Both the position numbers and the translations under genes were made by a program. The notes beneath the pieces were generated by a model, which saw only the letters and a program-made list of their open reading frames with translations, was not told the DNA's origin and did no database searches. Of a stretch of 64,000 nt of DNA, positions 55,742-64,000 are shown piece after piece (the stretch's first letter is position 1; each line of letters opens with the position of its first letter). Origin of the DNA: Isoetes taiwanensis (taxonomy: Eukaryota > Streptophyta > Lycopodiopsida > Isoetales > Isoetaceae); assembly GCA_021234155.1 (NCBI GenBank), contig JAJEKV010000215.1, positions 374,001 to 438,000 of the forward strand, read 5' to 3'.

Positions 55742-58643
55742 TGAGTAAAATGGAGCCAAGGAAGTCCAAAGCCATGAGGCCATTGCCCTAGGCTCCAATG
55801 GAGGAAGATGGGTTGCTTGTTGTTGCACCCTTGCAACGAGGCAGTGATTTGGCAGAGGGCATAATAACTGCAGTTGATCCTTTTGATAGTGTGAATGATG
55901 AAAGGTGGGAGATGATCATCTTGGAGTTGGCATTGTGAAGCTTCTTATCGGGTTGATACAATCATGTCCTGTGGAAGCTCTAGTGATTGCATTGTGTGCT
56001 CGGGTTGTTGGAGTCCCAAAGTGGGGTTGAGATGGCCAATTAGATATATTACACACAAGAATGGTGATAGTCTGGAATCCCCTACTCAACTACATACCCC
56101 AAGACCCACTCAAGGCCATGTGGAAGATTTGGTGGTCGATGAGCATCCTTTGATCACTGGGAAGAGACGTTATGTTTTTCATAAGAGGTAGCCAAGGGTG
56201 CCCAAGAGGCCTAGAAGTGACAAATATTTAGAAAGGATGGAAAGTATGGCCCCAACCAAAGAAAACCTAGAGGCAATTAGAGGACAAGAGTGTTGCAACC
56301 TAGATTGCACAGTGCAGTACAGTGTGGATGACCTCGTGCAGATAAGGTTCCAATACATTGGACAGCTTCAAAAAGATAGGATTAATTTCATCTACTCCTT
56401 GTGTAAGAATTCCAGCTATGATGAAAACACAGGAAGGCTACTATATCAATTGAGGGGCATGAGAGTATGTATGAGAGCATTGAGATGGATTCTTGGGGTG
56501 AGCAAGTCTTCATTCTACAGATACTGGGAGCAGGTTAGAAAAGGGCACAGTTTGTTCCAACATGGTAATGCACTCACTTTGAAACCTAGAGCAAATACTC
56601 TCAAGGCCATTGCAGTCTTCGAGAGCTTTGTGAGATACATGTCTCAATCTATGCCCCACAAGTCGAAGGTAAATGAGCATGGTGTGCGAGTGGTGCAAAG
56701 GGTGTTGCCACAACATTATATCCAAAAAGAGTGCCTTAAAGAGGTCAACTCCATTCTAGAAACTACTGGAGGTAGGCCTCTTTCTCAATCACATTTCAGC
56801 AAGTTATGGAGCACTCACTTCTCGAGGCGTGAGTGTCCCGCAACACATGCCATTCTCAAAGTGCAACACTTGCATTCAACTCAAGGATACACTTGCATCA
56901 ACCTGCAATAGAGAAAGAAAGAATGGCAATTAGGGAGCAATTTTGCAGATCACCAAAGGGACCAAATATCATGTAGGCGGTTGTCCGGTAAGTGGAGAAC
57001 ATTTTCACGAGATGCTGTAGGACAAATTTTGTGTATAATTCATGATAAGATGGACCAACACAAGACTTTCTTGCCAAAGCTAGATCCTTTACCCAAGCGT
57101 TGTCAAAACGCCGATGAAAGTAAGTCCGGGCGGGTGTCTTAACACATGGTCATGGAACTGGAACATATGGTCATTTTGTGCTTGATCTATGGAGGATGAT
57201 CCAAACTTCCATGTGAGCTCTATTTTCAAGTGCTTGAGAACACTAGAGAAAGGATCGATAGAAGGGAGGAGGTATTCCCTTCAAAGACCCATTTTTGAGG
57301 CTTTGATGGATGATCAACCGCTTTGTTACCAAAGGCAGATAAAAAAGCTCACATCCAAGGTGTCTAGTGAATCAAGGAGGACTTGGGATGATTTCCCCTT
57401 ACTTGAGAAACCACTGCCTGAGGAGCTATGTGTTCAATTGGACAACTGTTGGAAAGAAAACAAGAATAGATGGATGTTTGGGGCAATGTCATACTTGACA
57501 GCAGTGGGAGTATTCAAAGTTGTGAAGGTGGGATTCATGATGGTTGGGCATACGCATGATGATATAGATGGATTCTTTGGAACTTTCTCCACCAAGCTCA
57601 AGAGAGAAAACGTGACTAGTCTCCCTGAACTAATGGATGTGTTTGAGAGCTGCATTGACCCCAACCCAATGGCTTTCTTGATGGATGAGGTTGCAGATTG
57701 GAAATCATTTGTAGAGGGATACTTGCTAGATGGTAAGGACCAGTTGACAGGACACACAAAGCCACTTCAGTTCAAGTTTTGGGTTAGGGATGGAATACCA
57801 ATCATGCAATATAAGTGGAGACCAGGTGACAAGTTGTGGATGCCTGTACAAGGAATCGAGTTGTGGCAAAGGGGTGCTGCTGGTGAAGTTCTCATTCCTA
57901 AAGGGCAGCCAAAACCACTACCTCCCTTCAAGACTGTCAAAGACTCTAGCCAACTGGTGAAGGGCATCAAGGATTACATAACGACTTTGGGATGATGTTC
58001 AAATGGAAAGCACACCTCCACTCTTAAGAGAAATCAAATGGACTCCCTAATCAAGTACTGGGAGAAAGTTGTGACATGCTTAGAAACTGAACAACCATGT
58101 GGGAGGAAGCTAAGAGACGGGTTCTTGCCAGAGTCAAGATGGGAGGGTTCTCAAGGAGCAAGCACGTCTAAGAATGTTCACTTGGGTCCTAACAAGGGTT
58201 CCAAGTGGTTTGTGGGAAGTAAGGCCTCAAAGCCGAAGTGGTTTGATCTTCCCCAGTGGGATCCCTTTGAGGACATCAAGGAAGGATACTTTGTGCTAGT
58301 AAGGCCCGATGATGAGGACTGCCCAATATGGTTAGGGGTGGCACTCTCGATGTAACCACCACTATGCCCGATGGAGAGGAGTTGCGCCCCGATTCCAAAT
58401 TCAATATTGGGAACCCATTGGGAGACACAAGAAGGGCAAATTGAAGGAGCAATACACCGACTGCTTGGAGAAGAAGTGGAGGGCAAATTATGCTGATCCT
58501 CAAAGGAGGGAATTGGTGGAGTGTGTGGTATGGTCATATCCAGGTTCTCACACTGCAAAGGACAACACACACAAGATCCCAAAAAGGGAGATGGACAAAG
58601 CCATGAGCAACCTCCATGCTATATCATTGTATGAGGGTAGATA
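55742..58643 (+). pseudogene. DUF7869-type transposase-like protein, broken
   Basis: The N-terminal part is in frames with stops (TAG at 56189-56191, then open 56198-56911: VCMRALRWILGVSKSSFYRY, HYIQKECLKEVNSILE). The nuclease-like core: HDKMDQHKTFLPK (57043), LDNCWKENKN (57438) and VGHTHDDIDGFFGTFSTKL (57541), the hallmark layout of DUF7869. The frame 57189-57995 is open for 268 codons. The C-terminus (58038-58643, one shift at about 58355) has GYFVLVRPDDEDCPIWLGVA, then QIQYWEPIGRHKKGKLKEQY, like an agenet/BAH chromatin-reader fold. The family is widespread in eukaryotes and looks mobile. At least three lesions make this a pseudogene, unless introns remove some. Confidence 0.78.
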
Positions 58644-58898
58644 ATATTGAGAAGCTTGAAAACTTTCTCAACTAGTGGTTTGTAAAATTTATGAGGAAAA
58701 CAAGTAACCCAATTCTTTGTGTGTGATCTGTAATTCTATTCAAGCAATCAATTCAAAAAAAAATTTATGGGGTGTGAGTCCCATTTTCAGTCCGAGTCCC
58801 AAAATTCAAGATTTGTCCCACTTTAATTAAATACGACTTATTACCTTGTTCTGCGCAAAAAGCCTGAAACAGCGCCTCTATATATATATATAAAAAAT

Positions 58899-59143
58899 TT
58901 TGCGTAAGCGAAAACTACTGTTTCGCTTACGCGAAAACCCTTTCGCATAAGCGAAACCTTCAGATTCACTTACGCGAACTAAAAAAATTTTCGCGTAAGC
59001 GAAAAAATAGTTTCGCGTAAGCAAATCTGAAGGTTTCGCTTACGCGAAATTTTTTTTGACTTTTGCGTAAGCGAAACATAAGCTTTCGCTTACGCGAAAC
59101 TATTTTCGCGTAAGCGAACCTGAAGTTTTCGCTTACGCGAATT
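58899..59143. repeat. Cluster of 11 palindromic TTTCGCTTACGCGAAA sites
   Basis: Starts near 58899, 58921, 58941, 58963, 58989, 59011, 59034, 59062, 59084, 59104 and 59127. They occur in both orientations (TTTCGCTTACGCGAAA and TTTCGCGTAAGCGAAA) with a spacing of 20-27 bp, about two helix turns. Some copies carry single changes. Larger nested pairing exists: CCTTCAGATT (58957) with AATCTGAAGG (59024). They lie about 255 bp past the DUF7869 gene. This looks like an array of binding sites. Confidence 0.93.
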
Positions 59144-59149
59144 TTTTTT

Positions 59150-59680
59150 TTCGGCTGGCAGGTTAAAAATACGAAAAATACGTATTTAACCTAAAAATAT
59201 GTATTTTTGGACTTTATACGTCTGGAAAAATAATTTCGTACGTACAGAACCTATCCCTGGCACCCCTATTTTGCAAATTCTGGCGGCGATGGTCTGCAGC
59301 GATGGCCCTGGCGGCTTCTTTGCCTTCAGCCGGTGAGGTTATGGCAGCTTCAAAAAGCTTCAGAAATGATTTCGGTGCGGTTATGGCAGCTTTAGAAATG
59401 ATTCTGGTGAGGTTATGGCCGCTTCAGAAATGGGGATCATGATTCCGGTGAGGTTATGGCAGACAGGGGATTCCAGCGAGCTTACAGGAGGATTCCGATG
59501 ACGCCATAGTTTCTGCTTCAACAACATATGTTAAACACTTAAACATAGCGAAAATACAAAGGCATAACCCATAGCGACGCCATATCTTCATCAGGAGGGA
59601 AAAATCTTCATGCTTCTGTTAGAAATCTTGATGTTTCAAGAACTTCTAGGCGGCGCCGCTTAGAATCGGTAAACAAAAAA
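59150..59680. other. No gene; short tandem repeat GGTGAGGTTATGGCAGCTTC
   Basis: 59330-59465 repeats a unit of about 40 bp ('ggtgaggttatggcagcttcagaaatgattc') three to four times, with substitutions. Before it, 59160-59260 has TACGTATTT words. No ORF is supported. Confidence 0.55.
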
Positions 59681-60230
59681 TTACCAAGAATTAAAAATAC
59701 AGGAAAAAAAGCGGAAATCATAGGGTACCCGTGGTTTACGAATATGAGAAGATTCCTTCTTTTCCAAATGGACCAAAACAGAAGCCAAATGAAATGCCCT
59801 TTTTGCCAAATTATCCCAACTACTTGGATAGACTGCTAATAACACCTGTTGGCTATTCAAATTGCAATGAAAGAGGCCTTGAAGCCATAACCAAGCATGT
59901 CTGACATGTCTACACAGGAAAAAACAATGCTCAATTGTCTCGTCCCTCTGTGCACATAAGGGACAAAGTGCAGATACTGGACAAAATCTGTGCACCAGAA
60001 TATTAACGCGCAGACAACGATGAATGACTTGCCACCATAGAACAGATACTTTGGGATGGAGTAGTTTATCCCATACCCATTTCCATATTGCTTTTTGCCG
60101 ATCCCTAGGAATAACCAAAGGCCACTTGGACGAAGGAGAGCAAGCAAGACCTTATACATGGAATTCACCAACTTTATCTGTTTTGACACAATCATGAACT
60201 ACCCAAGGCTAGAGGTCATCCACTTGTGCT
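59681..60230 (-). pseudogene. LINE ORF2 C-terminal zf-RVT fragment
   Basis: The minus frame begins WKWVWDKLLHPKVSVLWW near 60080. It continues CPLCAQRDETIEHCFFLCRH (C-x2-C ... H-x4-C zinc motif) and RHAWLWLQGLF, the standard reverse-transcriptase zinc-binding domain of plant LINEs. An upstream piece (IKLVNSMYKVLLALL; 60195 on) is in another frame. RT and endonuclease are missing. The left side has no poly(T), so it is an internal fragment. Confidence 0.78.
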
Positions 60231-60366
60231 ACTGGAGGAAGAATTGAAGACACCTTCTGCCAGATTGCCCGATCCCACCTTAAAAGGAGGAACTTAGCTC
60301 TAAACTCTTCCCATGTCAGCAACTGCCTTTGATTATTATGGGTGAAAGTATGCTGGTGGGTAGCAA

Positions 60367-60452
60367 AAGCATGCGTCCGGACGCATGCTTATAGCAGGGT
60401 TTTAGCCCGCTTAAAGCACCCCTGCTTTTGCTTAATTTGGGGTGCTTTAAGC
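60367..60452. mobile_element. Small foldback with a 24-bp perfect palindrome
   Basis: 60367-60390 is a perfect 24-bp palindrome (core GCATGCGTCCGGACGCATGC). It is followed by a stem-loop pairing GCTTAAAGCACCCC (60409-60422) with GGGGTGCTTTAAGC (60439-60452). Probably the end of a small DNA element, next to the LINE fragment. Confidence 0.75.
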
Positions 60453-62278
60453 GTAACTGCCCGTCATTTTTTTTACGCCCTTCATGTACTAACACGTCCA
60501 CCTCACGAATGAACCGTTAGGATAATGATTGTGGGTTTTTGGCTGGATTTTCGCGCGAGTGGTGTGGTAGTACGTTGCAAATTGGATTACTTCGTCATGG
60601 GCCGCGAAAATTCTCCCTCCAATTCAATTATCCTCCCTCTCTCAGGAATTTCATGGCGCTCCCTGATACCGGCCTGGAGGCAATCACGCGTTTAGCATTG
60701 GATTTTCGGCCTGATGAATCCCAATACAGTGTTCCAAATTTGTTGGATGTCAATCCAACACAGGAAATATCACGTGAAGATCCAGTTTCCTCTGCAATTT
60801 ACAAGAAATTGGATGCAGAGAGAAAGAGAGAATACAGATTAAGGAATAAGATGAAAAGAGCAGCGGTTGAACGGGAGGATCTGAGCATGAGACGCAGGCA
60901 AGAAATAGCCAAGCAAGTAGTTGATTACTTCAATAAGCTCACCAAAAGCATTCACCCAGAACTCAAGGCTGATGTGATGAAGAGGGTGGTTCATCACCAC
61001 TAAATGGAAATCTCTAACACGGACTTTGCCAAATCCAAAGGAGTGCAAAGGCGCGCGGAGTGCTGCTCAACAACTTGAAACAGACAATGGCAGCCACAAA
61101 GAGGCTAAGGAACCATGATATTTGGAGAGCCGTAACCTCAACACTTGTGATGGCTTCTTCCACAAATTCAGATGCAATTCCACTATGGCGTGGCTGTTAG
61201 GTACATCTATTTCTTGTCTTCATGCCCAGTGCTTCTTCATGCTTTCAAGTGCTTGTATCTGTTGAAAGTGATGCCGGTGGGATATGTTCATTGATACATG
61301 TGCAATATTTCTTATGATAGGTTGCATGAGGTCAACAATTGCAACCGCTTTGCATTAAGGAAATCGGGAAGCCTTCCTTGGAAATGGTCCGTGGTCCGCT
61401 TTCAAAAGAGGTTGAGGTGCGATTCTCTCACCCCCCGCTTGCAAGCAAAGCATAACAGAATTCGAAAGAAAACAGCCAGAGTCTCTCCTTGCAAGAAAGA
61501 TGTTGTGAACACCGTTGGAGAGTCGAGGGCTTCAATTTCTTATCCCTTGCACCTTCCGGAGGTCACACGTGTATAAGTTTCCATACAAACTTTTTTTTCT
61601 CGCTATTTCTAACCAAAGGCCACCATTCAACAAGCAACTATATCAACAATACAAAAGGGACATCCCGAACACCTGTTTGCTTAAAGGCTTTCGAGAAGTT
61701 GAAGCCTATTTATGTGAAGAAAGCATCGTAAAGGGAAACCCGTTGTTGCATATACCATATGAAGTTGGAGTATGCGTGGTAGCAATCAATGCATTAAGGT
61801 CACGAAAACCGGATTCCATGGTGAAGAGTGCAAGTGCACCCGCGAGGTCCTGTGGACACGGTGAGAAGTGTCCGGCCAGCCAACATAACGTATGACTCAA
61901 CCAAATGGGGAAGCTCGAGGGTCGTGGTTTGCAACAAGAGCGAGGGTGAAGAATGGTATAAACATGACCGCTTGATGCGCATATGTCGGAAGTGGCATTT
62001 AAAAGTCTTCCTATATGTCCAAGAGAAAGAGAGAATCACGAGTTCTTGCTTGAATGGAAGACGTTTGAAAAGGTAATACTCTCTTTATTGTTTGTCAAGC
62101 ATGCCGATATGTCCGTCATGCTACCGACCATCGCTTTTGTGCTTTCAACTGCGCTGATCTTCTTTTTTTATGCTCTGCACTTTGTTACGATTCCAGTGGG
62201 AGAAGAAGGCGATGGAGTTGCAACTGCGTTACCAAGGAAGTGCCGTGGCAGCAGAAAGAAAAGATCTAATGCCACCAA

Positions 62279-62455
62279 GAAGGGAAACCAAAGTAAGAAG
62301 TCCAAGGTAGCTGGTGGGACACTCCCTGAAGCTGCAGCACAAGCTGAGAAGAATGGAAACAAAAGTAAGAAATCCAAGGCAGCTGGTAGGACACAGCCTG
62401 AAGCTGCAGCACAAGTTGAGAAGAAGGGAAACAAAAGTAAGAAATCCAAGGCAAA
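62279..62455 (+). repeat. 63-bp tandem repeat coding Lys/Ala-rich units (about 2.7 copies)
   Basis: The units encode variants of KGNKSKKSKAAGxTxPEAAA. The reverse strand is hydrophobic and gives misleading open frames. Possibly an expanded nuclear-localisation or linker segment in the transposase-like gene. Confidence 0.85.
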
Positions 62456-63221
62456 TTGGTGGGACATGACTGAAGTCTGCAAAGACAAGATGAGACCTCA
62501 AATGGCAAGGGAAAAAAAAAAGGACCAAAGCCGGTTCTTAGATTGTCTTACAAGAGAACCGGCGTGAAGGCTTTCATTTCATATCTGTGTTCCACGTTGA
62601 AGATATTCGTGTCACACAATTACAGGGCTAGGTGGCAGGCCATGCAATTCAAGAGGTGCTTGGACAATATCCAAGATGGCACCATTGTTTCTGTAATTGA
62701 TTTTGCTGAGAATTACAGCATCAAAATACAAAGGGAGGTTCAAAGCCAGCATTGGCACAATGACCAAATAACAATTCTCGTCCACATCACGTATAGGATG
62801 GACAGCAGCTCTGGGATCAGAAAGCTATTGAAGGAAACCCATTTTTACTTGAGTGATGACAAGATTCATGACACTCTTTTTGTGCAACACTGTCTTAGAA
62901 AGCACAATTCATGGCTAGTATCAAATGGTGTAGAATTCTCCAGGCATATAGTTTGGTCAGATGGTTGTTCTAGCCAATTCAAATCTGCCCGACCATTCTA
63001 TTTCCTACCAAGATATCACCACGAGCTAGGGAAGGAAATAATATGGAATTTCTTTGGGACAGCCCATGGTAAGGGAGAGCACGATGGGCAAGGGCAGTCC
63101 TCAAAGGGGCATTCACTAGAGAGCGCTCAAGTATGATGGAGTGAGATTTAGGGTGTTGGCCGATGCCCGTGGAATTCGCTATGAGTTGGAAATGAAGGTG
63201 CCAAAGAACGGGGACATCAAG

Positions 63222-63319
63222 AGGTAATATGCTTTCATCCGCATTCATCCGCTTTTAACGCGTGCTTTCATCCGCTTCACAAAGTGCTTTTATCCGCTTT
63301 TATCTGCCGCGGTAATGTC
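63222..63319 (+). other. Probable short intron with TTTCATCCGC repeats
   Basis: GT at 63222 (AGAG/GTAATATG) and AG at 63319 (AATGTCAG/AATG) bound 98 bp containing five copies of GCTTT(C/T)ATCCGC. The repeats within an intron are unusual. Confidence 0.5.
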
Positions 63320-64000
63320 AGAATGTGCCTCTGCATCGTATGTGAACCGCAATAGTTGTTGCTGGCTTTTGCGTGCACTTTGGTTCATTGGAAAGGATGA
63401 TGTTGATAGGACAGACCTACCGGGCTGTGCTGTGGTAGAAGGGACGAAGGAAATACACAAAGGGACATACTTGGCCAAATCAAGCACAAGGGTGGCTCAT
63501 AGAGGTTTAAGTTGTTTTACGTGGTAACGATTTTGAAAGGAAACCGGTCATCTTGTGTGAACAAGCAGAGGTTAAAGAATTGGAAATATGTTACTCTAAA
63601 GCCGTAAAAGTCTCTTGGTGAAGGTAATTGAAGACTTAAATCGATGAGGCATTTTTGAAGGTGATGGAGAATGGCTTAGTGGAAACATAGAGGAAGGTGA
63701 TAACTTTTCTTTGTTGTAGCCGAGGAGGGAAATCAGGAGAATGCAGATTTCTATGTGGTCAAATGTGTTAAGTCGAGGCATATCCTTGACGTAATTGTCA
63801 AGGATAGTGGGTCGACCTTCAATGTCGATGAACATGTGTTGGCTGGTTTGTACTATGTTTGTCGGCGATGGTACTTGGGAGCTACTTGAAGACAAAGGTC
63901 CGACCTTCCAAAGATCATCATCACGTATCGACCATCAAGTTTGAGATGAATCGATTCCCCGACACTAATGATTTTCCCTTGATCGGGCTACTCACCAGAT

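Larger units (their letters stand above)
60653..63900 (+). pseudogene. 'DFAENYS'-type RNase-H-like transposase-like gene, broken, 3' end beyond window uncertain
   Basis: The N-terminus (60653-61003) is charged and helical (DAERKREYRLRNKMKRAAVE). Next is RIRKKTARVSPCKKDVVNTV (61439). The core frame 62543-63136 has VIDFAENYSIKIQREVQSQH WHN (62694), VWSDGCSSQFK (62953) and FFGTAHGKGEHDG (63050). These three blocks match a family common in animals and other eukaryotes whose genes are repeated and look transposase-derived. Near 63088 the frame shifts. Introns are likely at 62072-62202 (GTAATA...TTCCAG) and 63222-63319 (GTAATA...TGTCAG). The last part (63720-63890, YVVKCVKSRHILDVIVKDSG) may be a C-terminal domain. 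Stops between 61.0 and 61.3 kb and the shift make it non-functional as read. Confidence 0.7.

Noticed and set aside
62168-62528. Hydrophobic ORFs on the minus strand
   Set aside because: They mirror the Lys/Ala-rich coding repeat of the plus strand; repeated Phe/Leu/Ser is a complement artefact.

Overview
The window looks like nuclear DNA of a land plant with a large, repeat-filled genome. The evidence is a plant-like TFIIE-beta gene with GT-AG introns, plant L1-type LINEs with a DUF4283-like ORF1, a plant-type hAT transposase, an ABCG-transporter relic and TG...CA LTRs. The divergence of TFIIE-beta and the kinds of elements present suggest a non-flowering plant such as a fern or lycophyte, but I cannot fix the species. 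Only the left edge (1-650) holds a confident housekeeping gene. Nearly all the rest is transposon-derived, relic or repeat.

Layout. 1-650: 5' part of TFIIE-beta (minus). 868-2530: GC-rich foldback, ABCG fragment, small repeats. 2652-8260: decayed minus-strand LINE with poly(T) at its left end. 8320-11150: second, older minus-strand LINE. 11161-11722: reverse-oriented LTR with polypurine tract. 12870-20946: plus-strand LINE, nearly complete, with poly(A). 21139-22197: four consecutive inverted repeats. 22564-24233: solo LTR with a perfect 5-bp target duplication. 24313-26340: minus-strand hAT transposase split by a 516-bp hAT-type MITE with an 8-bp duplication. 26340-40900: AT-rich relics (LINE fragments, a second LTR, tandem duplications, a methyltransferase-like fragment). 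40914-44335: coiled-coil/RING-like pseudogene and a protein-kinase-like ORF, both minus. 45590-54080: a minus-strand, intron-containing gene-like region (possible methyltransferase-like part, FCP1-type HAD phosphatase) sprinkled with about 18 copies of one short palindrome. 54330-58650: DUF7869 transposase-like gene, with arrays of a short motif upstream and an 11-copy palindrome cluster downstream. 59681-60230: LINE C-terminal fragment. 60653 to the end: a second transposase-like gene of the 'DFAENYS' kind.

Most elements are broken by frameshifts or stops. The least damaged are the plus-strand LINE (13-21 kb), the kinase-like ORF (no internal stop), the HAD ORF and the 57.2-58.0 kb part of the DUF7869 gene. 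The most unusual features are two families of short palindromes (46.2-53.3 kb and 58.9-59.1 kb), and two neighbouring transposase-like families that share a D / D / H-x-D motif layout. All assignments come from reading motifs by eye; no database search was possible.
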